This document shows, one piece after another, positions 1-8,771 of a stretch of DNA of 64,000 nt (its first letter is position 1; each line of letters opens with the position of its first letter). This DNA is from an uncultured Flavobacterium sp. (lineage in GTDB: Bacteria > Bacteroidota > Bacteroidia > Flavobacteriales > Flavobacteriaceae). The position numbers and the translations under genes were made by a program. The notes under the pieces were generated by a model. That model worked only from the letters and a program-made list of their open reading frames with translations. It searched no databases and was not told where the DNA came from. The DNA lies in assembly GCF_951805225.1 (NCBI RefSeq), contig NZ_OX638201.1, positions 2,976,001 through 3,040,000 on the forward strand, read 5' to 3'.

Positions 1-9
1 TTTCGAGAG

Positions 10-17
10 CAAATGTA
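10..17 (-). promoter_or_regulatory. possible outward-facing -7 promoter box
   Basis: The minus strand reads TACATTTG here, a match to the Bacteroidota -7 consensus TAnnTTTG. It would drive a gene lying beyond the left edge. No clear -33 box was found, so this is weak. Confidence 0.3.
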
Positions 18-242
18 GTTTATTTTTTTAATTAATATAACTTTTCTTGTTTTATTTGTTAAAAAATAGTTAAAGGATATATAGTGTTGTGGTGAATGAA
101 TCTCGCGCAAAGACGCAAAGTCGTAAAGTTTTTGTCATTTCGATTTTTATGATAAAAGCTTATCACGACGAAATCTTTGTCAAAGTTTTAAACTTTGACA
201 AAGATAAAAACGTAACAAAATCTACAATGTAAACCCAATATT

Positions 243-344
243 TGTCATTTCGAGGAACGAGAAATCTCCACAAGAAGCTCGACAAAGATTGGCGATTCTA
301 GTTACGGAGTTACTTGCGAAGATTTCTCCTCCGTCGAAATGACA
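243..344. repeat. dispersed inverted repeat, copy 1
   Basis: This 102-bp unit starts with TGTCATTTCGA and ends with TCGAAATGACA. Longer internal arms (GAGAAATCTCC and its near-complement) would let it fold into a hairpin. A closely similar unit lies at 17211-17310. It fills part of the 466-base gene-free left end, where I otherwise see only AT-rich sequence and a short GCAAAGACGCAAAG repeat near 110. Confidence 0.8.
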
Positions 345-466
345 ATATTGGGGTTAATTTAATTTTATAAAGACATCAAACAACTTCAATCATACTTTCT
401 CAGAACATAAAATATTTTAAATTCGAATAAAAGTTTTAACTATTTTTATCTCACTTAAATCTACAT

Positions 467-1336
467 ATGAAAGAATTTATCGATAGCATTAATTGGTCTG
501 AAATTTGGGAAATAACAAAAGAATATGTTTTACCCAATATTGGTTGGTTTATTTTCTGGATCGTTTTATTTGTAATTATTGGACTTATTCTTGGAATCGT
601 TTTCAATGTATTCTTGTACCGAAAAAATATTTTCTTTCGTGACAGAAAATATTACAATTGGTTTGCCAAGCTTTGGATTCCGTATTTGATGATTGTTTTT
701 CTGTATTTCTCCTCTATGATTGGGCTTTTTTACGGCGTACATTCTGTTTTGCGATCAGAGAATAAAAGTATAACTTCTAATATTTATTCCAGAACTATTG
801 GTTCGACATTTTCGTCTGAAAAAGAGAAAAAAGAGTTCTTGCATTCGCTTCAAACGCTATCCAATTCTTCTGAAGATGTGAGTAAATCTATGACGCAAGC
901 ATTGGCGATTTACATCAAACAAAATAATAGTGGCTACGCTTCTGTAGATAATTTTAAGAATTCGTCGACTTCGTATTTGCTCAAAAAATATGAATCCGAA
1001 GTTTACAGCGCGTGCGTATATGGTTTTATGAAAGTTGTTGACGATAAAGCCAACATGAAAAACGTAAAAGATATTGATTACACGCAATTCAAATCGCTTT
1101 TGCAGAAACTAGATAAAATCGAACCTCAACGAATCGAAAATTCGATACAATCTGAAATTGGACGCAAATTGCAAGCTATTTTAGATTATATTTTTAAAGA
1201 AATTCTGAAACATGAATTGTTCTTTTTCTTCTTGTTTTTGCTGATTCCGTTTGTTGAATATTTTATTTATTTGAAGTTTATAAAAACCACAGAATCTGAT
1301 TTAAGCAAACCAAAACCTGTTGAAAATGTAATTTGA
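467..1336 (+). CDS. hypothetical membrane protein with three TM segments
   Basis: This 289-aa protein is not a family I recognise. Residues about 24-50 and 70-92 are strongly hydrophobic, and a third segment (about 248-272, rich in Phe and Leu) lies near the C terminus. The central 150 residues are polar and helical-looking, probably one soluble domain between membrane anchors. The ATG at 467 is the first in frame. It stands alone on its strand, with a minus-strand gene following 25 bases after its stop. It borders an accessory region, but nothing in its sequence reveals a function. Confidence 0.7.
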   Translation: MKEFIDSINWSEIWEITKEYVLPNIGWFIFWIVLFVIIGLILGIVFNVFLYRKNIFFRDRKYYNWFAKLWIPYLMIVFLYFSSMIGLFYGVHSVLRSENKSITSNIYSRTIGSTFSSEKEKKEFLHSLQTLSNSSEDVSKSMTQALAIYIKQNNSGYASVDNFKNSSTSYLLKKYESEVYSACVYGFMKVVDDKANMKNVKDIDYTQFKSLLQKLDKIEPQRIENSIQSEIGRKLQAILDYIFKEILKHELFFFFLFLLIPFVEYFIYLKFIKTTESDLSKPKPVENVI

Positions 1337-1361
1337 TTTTTGAATACTCAATAATTAATTA

Positions 1362-1985
1362 TTATTTATAAAATGCTTCTGTCAAATAGAAAACGGTATC
1401 TATGAAAAATAGGCTATCATCAAAAGTTAATACATTTTCGTCATGTAAGTCTTCAAGAATAATACCTACTTCAGGATTAAAATAATCGTTATTTCTAGTA
1501 TTAACAAAGCCGTTGGAAATCAAAAATTCCTTTACATTTTCTAATTTTGTGTCACTATTAGATTCTACAAATTTCTGTTCTACAACTGCATAAAGAATAT
1601 TATCTTGTTCATAAAATCCAATTAATTGATAAGCTGTATCAGAAAAAAAATAATTATTCAATAATAAATTGTTGAGATAATCTTCCCAGGATTCATAATA
1701 GATACTATCATTTAGCTTGATTACTTTATGTTTATTTTGAAGATAAACTTTTTGCTCTGCACCCGAAGATATAAAAGCATTAATATTAATTTCAGTAATC
1801 CAGAAACCATTCTTGTCACAGAATTGTTTTATTAACGTTGTTTCTTCGCTTTTGATTTGCTTGCTTGACTCAAACGTTCCGCTTGCGCTCTTGCTTTTTC
1901 TAAGGTAACGGGAGATTGTTTGGATAGTATTTCCATGCCTAACTTGGCTCTTTCCTGAAATGATATTTTGTAGTTCATTTTTCAT
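1362..1985 (-). CDS. kinase-like protein of the polyvalent-protein type
   Basis: This protein of about 207 aa resembles the short Ser/Thr/Tyr kinase-like domains found in phage and conjugative polyvalent proteins. Visible landmarks are a glycine-loop-like SGAEQKVY, a lysine in VIKLND, a catalytic-loop-like DLHDENVL and a metal-binding-like FFIDTVF. The N-terminal IISGKSQVRHG segment is typical of the family. An upstream ATG at 2021 would add 12 residues, but the TATATTTG box at 1999-2006 lies inside that extension. I therefore prefer the ATG at 1985. Whether it phosphorylates anything is unknown. A mobile-element origin is likely but inferred. Confidence 0.65.
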   Translation of the reverse strand: MKNELQNIISGKSQVRHGNTIQTISRYLRKSKSASGTFESSKQIKSEETTLIKQFCDKNGFWITEININAFISSGAEQKVYLQNKHKVIKLNDSIYYESWEDYLNNLLLNNYFFSDTAYQLIGFYEQDNILYAVVEQKFVESNSDTKLENVKEFLISNGFVNTRNNDYFNPEVGIILEDLHDENVLTFDDSLFFIDTVFYLTEAFYK

Positions 1986-1998
1986 GAAGTTTATAATG

Positions 1999-2006
1999 CA
2001 AATATA
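1999..2006 (-). promoter_or_regulatory. -7 promoter box of the kinase-like gene
   Basis: The minus strand reads TATATTTG, an exact TAnnTTTG match, 13 bases before the ATG at 1985. It argues that the ATG at 2021 is not the start. Confidence 0.5.
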
Positions 2007-2150
2007 AAGATTTAAAATCATTATTTACTTAACTCATTAATTAAAGTAAGAAAAAGCGTATTTTTACTAAATCTAAAAAACAACCAAAACGGTATATTAT
2101 CGAATCAATCTTGTTTTTTACCGATCAGTATTTTTTAAAAGAATTTTAAA

Positions 2151-2158
2151 TACCTTTG
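2151..2158 (+). promoter_or_regulatory. -7 promoter box of the XRE regulator gene
   Basis: TACCTTTG matches TAnnTTTG and ends only four bases before the ATG at 2163. The transcript should begin at or next to the start codon, so this gene may be leaderless. Confidence 0.55.
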
Positions 2159-2162
2159 AATT

Positions 2163-2561
2163 ATGAGCACAGCAACTAAACCAAAACACATTGGCAGAAA
2201 TATTAGCCGAATCAGAGAGCTTCGTGGAATGAAACAAGAAGCGCTTGCAGAAGCTATTGGACTAAGTCAACAAACTGTTTCCGGAATTGAAGGAAGCGAA
2301 GAAGTTGACGCTAAAAGACTTCTAGAAATTGCAAAAGTTCTGGGAGTTACGGTAGAAGCTATTGAAAACTTTTCGGAAGAATCTGTTTTTAATTATTTCA
2401 ATAACTTTTATGATAATAGTGCGAGTAATGGTCAGATAAATGGTCCAAACAACAATTGTACTTTTAATGCTCTTGATAAAGTTGTTGAGCTTTACGAACG
2501 TTTGGTTCAATCTGAAAAAGAAAAGGTTGAATATTTAGAAAAGTTGTTGAAAGAGAAATAA
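2163..2561 (+). CDS. XRE-family helix-turn-helix regulator
   Basis: This 132-aa protein has an N-terminal Cro/C1-type HTH (about residues 10-68; core RGMKQEALAEAIGLSQQTVS). An Asn-rich linker and a short C-terminal coiled coil (about 105-132, Glu/Lys/Leu rich) follow. The layout is common among Bacteroidota XRE proteins, where the coiled coil probably dimerises. It has its own promoter and a strong terminator, so it is a single-gene unit. It sits between the kinase-like gene and the Gabija-like operon and could regulate either. No operator was identified. Confidence 0.85.
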   Translation: MSTATKPKHIGRNISRIRELRGMKQEALAEAIGLSQQTVSGIEGSEEVDAKRLLEIAKVLGVTVEAIENFSEESVFNYFNNFYDNSASNGQINGPNNNCTFNALDKVVELYERLVQSEKEKVEYLEKLLKEK

Positions 2562-2588
2562 TATTTCTTTTTCTTTATATAAAATTGG

Positions 2589-2622
2589 AAAAGCGCAAAT
2601 CTTTGAGGTTTGCGCTTTTTTT
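2589..2622 (+). terminator. rho-independent terminator after the XRE gene
   Basis: AAAAGCGCAAA and TTTGCGCTTTT form an 11-bp stem with a 9-base loop, followed by Ts. Confidence 0.85.
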
Positions 2623-2650
2623 GTTTATTTATGCAAAGACAGATTTCTTT

Positions 2651-4648
2651 TTAAGTCATTAAATCATCAATATCAAATATATTCTTTTCTCCGAACCAAA
2701 TTTTAGCCTGCTTTATTACTTCTTCACTAAATTCATCATTATAAAAAACAATTAAATCATCCATTGCTCTAGTACAACAAACATAAAATAACTTTTGAGT
2801 TCTATCAATTATGGATTCTTTACCAACAGTTTTTTCAAAAAGAGCTTTATAATTTAGTTTTGTATTGGCACTTTTATCAAGAAAAACTAAAACATTATTA
2901 AATTCTGCACCTTTTATACCATGTTGTGTAGAGTAAACTGTTTCATTTTCAACATATTTATATAGAGATTCAATTTCTTTAAAACTAACATTTTTCAAAC
3001 GTTCAAATAGAAACTTATTTTTATCCAAAAAATCTTTAGTGAGCTCATCAATCTGACATAATCGAAGTTCGTCTGCCTTTTTCATCACAGTTTCTATATT
3101 TTCTCCCTTGATTAAATAAAGATCTTTTATCTTTTTATTTAGTTCTGCTTTGTGTTCGCCTTTATTAATTTTAAAATCACTTTTATTAATTAAAGAATAA
3201 TAATTTTTATGTTCATACAGCGATATTATTTCTTGAATTCGCATCAAATGCCTTATCAAATAATCTCTTTCCTCACTTCTTTTATTTGATTCTTCATTCT
3301 TACTTTTCTTTTTCCCTATTAATTTATCTTTATTTAAATAAATCTTTTTAAGTACTTCAAAATTCATGTTTTTCGCAAGATCAAATATTCCTACATTATC
3401 ATATAAAAATTCATAAATCCCTTCTGTAGGTAGTATCTCTTTAATTTCAAGATATTCTTTATTAAGTTGATTCATAGACTTAACATAATTTAAATCTGAT
3501 CCGTTGTTAATGATAAGATTTAATTTGTTCATACCTATTTCAAACTCTAAACTTTCATCTATTTTTTTTAATAAAATATTAATAACTTCAATAAATGACA
3601 TATCAGTTAAATCATCTTTTATCGACTTTTTTTCAATATATTTTTTTATTCTTTCAACATATCCACCATTTCCAACTATTTTATCTTTATCGTATATATC
3701 CATTAAACTAGGAAATCCTACCTCGCTTGCAATAAGGGAGTGAGACAAAAGAAGAAGCTTGGTATTTTTTGAATCCTTAAAATCCCAATCTTTACAGAAC
3801 TTTGCCTTTATTATGTTATAAGCATCGTTGTTTTCTTTTTTAGAGTATATAAATTTTGTTTTCCCTTGTTTGATAGCTCCATCTTTATTATTTGGTGCAT
3901 CTGAATTTATTTCTGCCTTTTGCTTTAACGGATCTAATCTAATATTATTAGCTAAATCAATTACACTTTGAGGATTTCTACGATTAACTTTTTTCGGTAC
4001 TTCAATAATTTGAGGAATATTATTTCCCTTATCTCCAAGATATTCTGATAAATTATTTCCATCTTGATAAATTGATTGCATGCTATCTCCAAAAAGCCCA
4101 ATCACATTTCTTTTACTTGTTTTATTTAAATGGTTAAAGAATATCTCAATTACAGGCTTATAAGTATCTTGATACTCATCGATAAAAATATAATCATATT
4201 TGTCTTTTATAATTTTAGACAATAATGGATATGTTATAAATAAGTGTTCTGCTATATTAAGTACATCCTCATGCTTTATTATACCTTTTTTAAAGTTCCT
4301 ATATTCACGATAATCTATTCTTTCAATTTCATCAAAATTTAAATCATCATCTGGATTTAATTCTATAAGCGATTTTTTCAAGTTAATTTGATATGGACTA
4401 ATATTCATCCACAAAAAATCGTGAATTGTTGAAATCACTAAATTATCATAATCCGTACGATCCTGAATTTCATCAGCAGCAACATTTGTAAATGTTATAC
4501 ATGCTATACTAACTTTAGGATTATCTTTATATATTTTATTTAATAACTCAATCAATGTGTGAGTTTTTCCACTACCAGCACCACCACTTAAAAGAAAATG
4601 GTTTCCTGAGTCGATAGCTTTAAATATATCTTCTATTTCTGTAGCCAT
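2651..4648 (-). CDS. gajB: UvrD-like helicase, GajB-like subunit of a Gabija-type defence system
   Basis: About 665 aa, a superfamily 1 helicase. It has Walker A GGAGSGKT (residues 22-29), motif Ia ITFTNVAADE, Walker B FIDEYQDT (155-162), a late HGIKGAEF motif and a motif VI-like CCTRAMDD near the C terminus. The longer frame starts with TTG at 4684. The ATG at 4648 follows AGAAGGA at a ribosome-binding-site distance and overlaps the upstream gene by 16 bases, so I use it. In Gabija, GajB-type helicases act with the GajA nuclease against phage DNA. This protein is longer than the founding GajB (about 494 aa). The region is very AT-rich, consistent with transfer. Confidence 0.8.
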   Translation of the reverse strand: MATEIEDIFKAIDSGNHFLLSGGAGSGKTHTLIELLNKIYKDNPKVSIACITFTNVAADEIQDRTDYDNLVISTIHDFLWMNISPYQINLKKSLIELNPDDDLNFDEIERIDYREYRNFKKGIIKHEDVLNIAEHLFITYPLLSKIIKDKYDYIFIDEYQDTYKPVIEIFFNHLNKTSKRNVIGLFGDSMQSIYQDGNNLSEYLGDKGNNIPQIIEVPKKVNRRNPQSVIDLANNIRLDPLKQKAEINSDAPNNKDGAIKQGKTKFIYSKKENNDAYNIIKAKFCKDWDFKDSKNTKLLLLSHSLIASEVGFPSLMDIYDKDKIVGNGGYVERIKKYIEKKSIKDDLTDMSFIEVINILLKKIDESLEFEIGMNKLNLIINNGSDLNYVKSMNQLNKEYLEIKEILPTEGIYEFLYDNVGIFDLAKNMNFEVLKKIYLNKDKLIGKKKSKNEESNKRSEERDYLIRHLMRIQEIISLYEHKNYYSLINKSDFKINKGEHKAELNKKIKDLYLIKGENIETVMKKADELRLCQIDELTKDFLDKNKFLFERLKNVSFKEIESLYKYVENETVYSTQHGIKGAEFNNVLVFLDKSANTKLNYKALFEKTVGKESIIDRTQKLFYVCCTRAMDDLIVFYNDEFSEEVIKQAKIWFGEKNIFDIDDLMT

Positions 4649-6711
4649 AATAATCCTTCTTCTATATATGATGGAATTTCCCAAGTAGTATAATTCTCAG
4701 CAGAACTATAATAAATAATATCTAATGCAAAATGCGTTTTTTTATTAATACAATTTTCAGCTAAATCGTACGCATCTTTAATTGCATCCCCTTGTAAATC
4801 GAAATGTTTAATATTTTTTAATCCTCTAAAAACCGATTTATTATCAGAAATAAATTTTCTATTTAAATTTATGAAAGCATCTTCAAAACTTTTCGCATGA
4901 TAATTATTTTCATAGTGTTGAAAAGCAATGCATAATGAGTTCTTTTTTAAATAAAAGTTCACTTTAGATTTTTTCAATACACTAAATGAGTATGAATTTA
5001 AAAAATGTTTTATAGCATTATTTAAACTACCATTAGCTTCTGGATCATCAACTCTGCATAGAATATTTTCGGATTTAGGTTTACCTTCTTTGGTAAATTC
5101 ACCTGTTTTCACATTTTTGCATGTATCAAAATCAGTTATAATTAGATATTTAATACCAATAAAATCAATAAACTTTTCAAAAATATGAGAATAAGCACCA
5201 ACTTCAATAATTGAGATATTTTGCGATAATAATGGTAAATCAAATTTATTTTCGCTGTCCAATTTTACCATCATAACAGGCAATAGCAGTCTTTCTGTAT
5301 CACCTTCGATTAAAACAGCTTTATCAGCAAAAAATAATTCGGCTCTATTTAAAGTTAAATAATGCTTCAAAAACTCATATTGATTTGTTTCTACTAAATA
5401 CTCTTTCTTTAAATCTTTTAAATTTTTGCAAATAACTTTATTTTCCTTTGCAATTTTGTAGAAGTATTTTACTGTATCAAAATCACTTTCTGCTGTAATA
5501 TGCGAAGAATGAGTTGTTACTATTCCTTGAAGATTAAACGGTAATCTCTCAGCTACTTTATTTCCATCTGAATCAAGACCGTTTTTTTCATTTTCTAAAA
5601 TTTTTGATATATTTTTTATAAAAATGTGTTGCATTTGGGGATGCATATGTGCTTCTGGTTCTTCAATGAATAATAAATTAATATCCGCTGGAATTTGATT
5701 ATCTAATTTTTCATTTTCTCTTCTAAACTTTTTGCACTTCAATTCTATTTCAAAAATCATCGCAAACAAATTCATGTATCCTAAACCATGATAATCTTCA
5801 GGTAATTGAAAATTTGATTGATCATAAAAAACAGAAGTATTTTCTTTTAAAATGTTTTTACTTTGTAATGATGATAATATTTTAATTGAAGATTCTCCAG
5901 GTATTTTTCCTCCGAAAAGTTCTACCTTTTTAATGACATCTTTAAAAACAGATGGATAAATTTTATTTAATTTCTCGTCAGTACTTCCTAACTCCCTATT
6001 AAGTTTTTTTATAGTATCTTGTTCTTGCTGACTATTCTCGATACTTTCATAATAATCAGACGATAATTTTGATAATGTTTTATCTGGTCTATTACTATCA
6101 GAATTATTGACATCCCGTTTTGCCTTTATACTTTGAAAATTTATAATTTTTGAAATTATATTTTTATCTTTAATTACTTGAGAACTTATAACTTCATCTC
6201 CATCAAATATGAAGGATTTAATCTCCATTTTGAAAAATCTTTTATTATCTGTTTTTCTTAGAAAATCAGTAATATTTTTTTTAGTATTTTCTGATTTATA
6301 AAGCCCATATTCTCTAATTAAATTGCTATAGCTGTCTGGGTTTAAATAATATTCAAAACCTAGAATGACCTTGTTTTCATCTTCAAGATTTAAAATAAGA
6401 GATGATATATTTTTCAGACTATCTTCTTTGTCGTAAAAAATTTCAAAAAATAATTGAATTTTAAAATCAAAATCATTACCAATATTAATTACATTTCTTT
6501 TTTCAAGTTTTTCAAGTTTTTTTATTTGATCTATATGAAAATCATTAATAGAAAAAGTACTCTTGTCTGTTAAGAATTTTTCTAAAACTGACAAAAGAGA
6601 AGTTTTTCCTGTGTTATTTTTTCCAATTATTAATGAAAGATTATTTTCAAGATCTAACTTAAAATCTTTTAATAATCTGAAATTCTTAATATGTATTTTC
6701 CTTATTTCCAT
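4633..6711 (-). CDS. gajA: OLD-family ATPase/TOPRIM nuclease, GajA-like
   Basis: This 692-aa protein has an ABC/SMC-type ATPase, with Walker A GKNNTGKT (30-37), Walker B LLFIEEPEAH (346-355) and an H-loop THSSH (400-404). A TOPRIM nuclease domain follows, with EGDTE (469-473) and DFD (527-529). This is the class 2 OLD architecture. Paired with a downstream UvrD-like helicase, it defines the Gabija layout, in which GajA cuts DNA when nucleotides are depleted during infection. It is first in a two-gene operon and its stop overlaps the helicase start. The founding GajA is about 578 aa, so this form is longer. PARIS-like or plain OLD systems are less likely because of the helicase partner. Confidence 0.82.
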   Translation of the reverse strand: MEIRKIHIKNFRLLKDFKLDLENNLSLIIGKNNTGKTSLLSVLEKFLTDKSTFSINDFHIDQIKKLEKLEKRNVINIGNDFDFKIQLFFEIFYDKEDSLKNISSLILNLEDENKVILGFEYYLNPDSYSNLIREYGLYKSENTKKNITDFLRKTDNKRFFKMEIKSFIFDGDEVISSQVIKDKNIISKIINFQSIKAKRDVNNSDSNRPDKTLSKLSSDYYESIENSQQEQDTIKKLNRELGSTDEKLNKIYPSVFKDVIKKVELFGGKIPGESSIKILSSLQSKNILKENTSVFYDQSNFQLPEDYHGLGYMNLFAMIFEIELKCKKFRRENEKLDNQIPADINLLFIEEPEAHMHPQMQHIFIKNISKILENEKNGLDSDGNKVAERLPFNLQGIVTTHSSHITAESDFDTVKYFYKIAKENKVICKNLKDLKKEYLVETNQYEFLKHYLTLNRAELFFADKAVLIEGDTERLLLPVMMVKLDSENKFDLPLLSQNISIIEVGAYSHIFEKFIDFIGIKYLIITDFDTCKNVKTGEFTKEGKPKSENILCRVDDPEANGSLNNAIKHFLNSYSFSVLKKSKVNFYLKKNSLCIAFQHYENNYHAKSFEDAFINLNRKFISDNKSVFRGLKNIKHFDLQGDAIKDAYDLAENCINKKTHFALDIIYYSSAENYTTWEIPSYIEEGLLWLQK

Positions 6712-6938
6712 AATTATTTATTTTATGATCTTTCCACTCAAAATCAATTACCAAAGTTGCATAAGATTTTACAAACAACTTTACGGTTTTCCATAATCAT
6801 CATATTTTTTTAAGACCATGGTCGTATTCAAATATATATAAACAAAAAGCCCCTAAACCAAGTAAAAACACCTGAATTTAAAAGCCTTTCTATTTTAATC
6901 TCGTAAAGTTTATTTTTGATTTTAATCCTAAAAAAATA

Positions 6939-7012
6939 AAGGTGTGCAAAGGACTCGAACCTGCATCCTTCCCCCTTGGTGGGGAACGCTCTTCCAATTG
7001 AGCTAACACCTT
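6939..7012 (-). tRNA. tRNA-like gene 1 (abnormal loops)
   Basis: Acceptor AAGGTGT pairs with ACACCTT. The D-arm is GCTC/GAGC with loop AATTGGAA, and the anticodon stem is TTCCC/GGGGA. The 7-base anticodon loop is CACCAAG, giving CCA at the anticodon position but A instead of U at position 33. To close the T-stem, the T loop must have about 9 bases instead of 7. It may be a pseudogene or a tRNA mimic rather than a working tRNA. Confidence 0.5.
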
Positions 7013-7088
7013 CATTAGGATTGTATTTTTATGCCACGAAGGCGATAAGTCACAAAGTTTTATTTTAAGCTTTGAACCTAAAAAAGTA

Positions 7089-7161
7089 AAAGCGTGCAAG
7101 GACTCGAACCTGCATCCCTCAGTTTAGCAAACTGCTGCTCTTCCAATTGAGCTAACGCTTT
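7089..7161 (-). tRNA. tRNA-like gene 2 (GCT-like anticodon, 8-base T loop)
   Basis: Acceptor AAAGCGT pairs fully with ACGCTTT. The D-arm is the same as in tRNA-like genes 1 and 3. The anticodon loop TTGCTAA has a normal U33 and would read as GCU (serine). It lacks the long variable arm expected of a bacterial serine tRNA. The T-arm GCAGG/CTTGC encloses an 8-base loop, one too many. Confidence 0.5.
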
Positions 7162-7248
7162 CATATGAATTTGCCACAAAGCAATAAAACACAAGTTTCA
7201 AACCTTTGAACCTTTGTTGCTCTGAGCCTTTGAACCTCAAAAAAAATA

Positions 7249-7321
7249 AAGGTGTGCAGGGACTCGAACCCGCAACCGCTCGCGTGGTGGGCAAGTGCTC
7301 TTCCAATTGAGCTAACACCTT
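7249..7321 (-). tRNA. tRNA-like gene 3 (no U33)
   Basis: Acceptor AAGGTGT pairs with ACACCTT. The anticodon stem CTTGC/GCGAG is good, but the loop is CCACCAC with C at position 33. The T-arm GCGGG/CCTGC again has an 8-base loop. It shares its D-arm with genes 1 and 2, so the three look like diverged copies of one ancestor. Confidence 0.5.
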
Positions 7322-7324
7322 TGT

Positions 7325-7395
7325 CGGATAGTTGGGACTCGAACCCAAAACAACTACAGTGGCAGCGGTGGTTTTTCCAGTTAAACTACTATCCT
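7325..7395 (-). tRNA. tRNA-like gene 4
   Basis: Acceptor 6 of 7 pairs (GGATAG/CTATCC), D-arm GTTT/AAAC with loop AACTGGAA, and a normal 7-base T loop in TTGGG/CCCAA. The anticodon stem is weak (ACCGC/GTAGT, one mismatch) and the loop TGCCACT could be read as CCA or GCC. It begins only four bases after the stop of the SDR gene, so it is probably cotranscribed with it. Confidence 0.5.
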
Positions 7396-7399
7396 ATTT

Positions 7400-8770
7400 T
7401 TACCATTGAGAAACTTTATAGTTTTTCAATAAGACCCCAAATATACTTTTTCCGTTGATTCCGTCAACTATTGGATCAAAAATTCTACTGGCGCCATCTA
7501 CAGAATCCAGCGGCGGAATATATCCTTCTTCAAATTGTTTTTTTCGCAAACTTTCTTTTGCTCCTGTCGAAATCCAGCCAACATCAACACTCGTCATAAA
7601 TATAGAATCAACCGCAAATTCCTTCGCCGAAGTCAGCGTCATCATATTCAACGCCGCCTTTGTCATATTGGTATGCGGATGAAAAATGGTTTTGTTGGTA
7701 TAACTAAAAATCCCTTCAGACGAAGTTACATTTACTATAAAACGTTCCTCAAAATGGGAGTTCAGAAATAATGGTTTTAGCTCTTTTATTAAAAAATAAG
7801 GCGCAATTTGATTGATCAAATTAACCTCAACCAATTCATACATACTAATTTCTTCCAAAGTCGAATTCCAACTTGTCTTTTCGCGATTGTCAACCGGTTG
7901 TCCAAAACGTGTTAGTTGAACTTCGGTTTTCTCTCCAGAACTATATTCTAATGCTTTTACTTCTTTTGTAACGGCAGTTTGATTTGCAATTAAATTTATA
8001 TTCGAATGAAATATATCCAATAATTTGTCTTCTTTTTTAATCAAAGGCTGGTAATATTCATCCGTATATTTTATGGTTTGTGCTGCATTATTAATCAAAA
8101 TATCCAAACTCTGAAATTTAGATTTATAAAAAGAAATAAAGTCATTAATCGCGTTTAAATTTCTCAAATCTAAACCATAAACTATTAGATTTTCTTTCCA
8201 GTTTTCGAAATCACTTTCCTGCATAAATTGCTCTAAAGCGAGCGCAGGAAAACGAGTTGTAAGTACAACATTTGCATTATTTCGCAACAATCTAAGCGCG
8301 GTTGCAAATCCAACTTTTACGCGTCCTCCGGTCAAAATAACGTTTCTGCCTTTTAAATCCAGATTCTGAAAACGTTTTGCATAATTTTCTACCGCACAAT
8401 CCGGACAAAGTCTCGTGTAGAAACTATGCGCCAACTTATAAGATTGATTGCAGCAATAACAGTTTTTAGGCAAATTTAATTCGGTAAATTGCTGTTCGTC
8501 AGGATTCTCTTTTTCCGAAAATAAAGTGATTCCGTTTAAAGCTTTTGATACTAATTCGGCATTGAGACTTGTTTGAAGATCTTCTTGCTTTTTTGAAGTA
8601 TAACTTACTGTCCGAATATTCTTTTTGGCATTTTTGTGGATTTTGGTAATCAAACCGGCAAACAAATTATTGTCCGGATTCTCAAACGGATTCTCTTTCA
8701 ATGCGTTTAAAACCTTTATACAGCTTTGCCATTCTTCGTCACTAAAAGTATATTTTATATCTTCTTTCAT
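7400..8770 (-). CDS. SDR-fold protein with an N-terminal zinc ribbon
   Basis: 456 aa. Residues about 100-128 hold two CxxC pairs (CYCC and CPDC), probably a zinc ribbon. A Rossmann domain follows, with LTGGRVKVG, a later LINNAAQ and VTSSEG. The usual catalytic YxxxK is replaced: the aligned stretch is HTNMTKAAL, so Lys is present but Tyr is not. It may bind NAD(P) without normal SDR chemistry. It is the second gene of a two-gene unit, one base after the 8772-9461 gene, and the tRNA-like array starts right after its stop. No function is known to me. A link to RNA is only inferred from position. Confidence 0.75.
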   Translation of the reverse strand: MKEDIKYTFSDEEWQSCIKVLNALKENPFENPDNNLFAGLITKIHKNAKKNIRTVSYTSKKQEDLQTSLNAELVSKALNGITLFSEKENPDEQQFTELNLPKNCYCCNQSYKLAHSFYTRLCPDCAVENYAKRFQNLDLKGRNVILTGGRVKVGFATALRLLRNNANVVLTTRFPALALEQFMQESDFENWKENLIVYGLDLRNLNAINDFISFYKSKFQSLDILINNAAQTIKYTDEYYQPLIKKEDKLLDIFHSNINLIANQTAVTKEVKALEYSSGEKTEVQLTRFGQPVDNREKTSWNSTLEEISMYELVEVNLINQIAPYFLIKELKPLFLNSHFEERFIVNVTSSEGIFSYTNKTIFHPHTNMTKAALNMMTLTSAKEFAVDSIFMTSVDVGWISTGAKESLRKKQFEEGYIPPLDSVDGASRIFDPIVDGINGKSIFGVLLKNYKVSQW

Positions 8771-8771
8771 T

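Noticed and set aside
6890..7348. Small minus-strand ORFs over the tRNA-like genes
   Set aside because: They are translations of the tRNA-like sequences (repeated VLAQLEE peptides) and not proteins.
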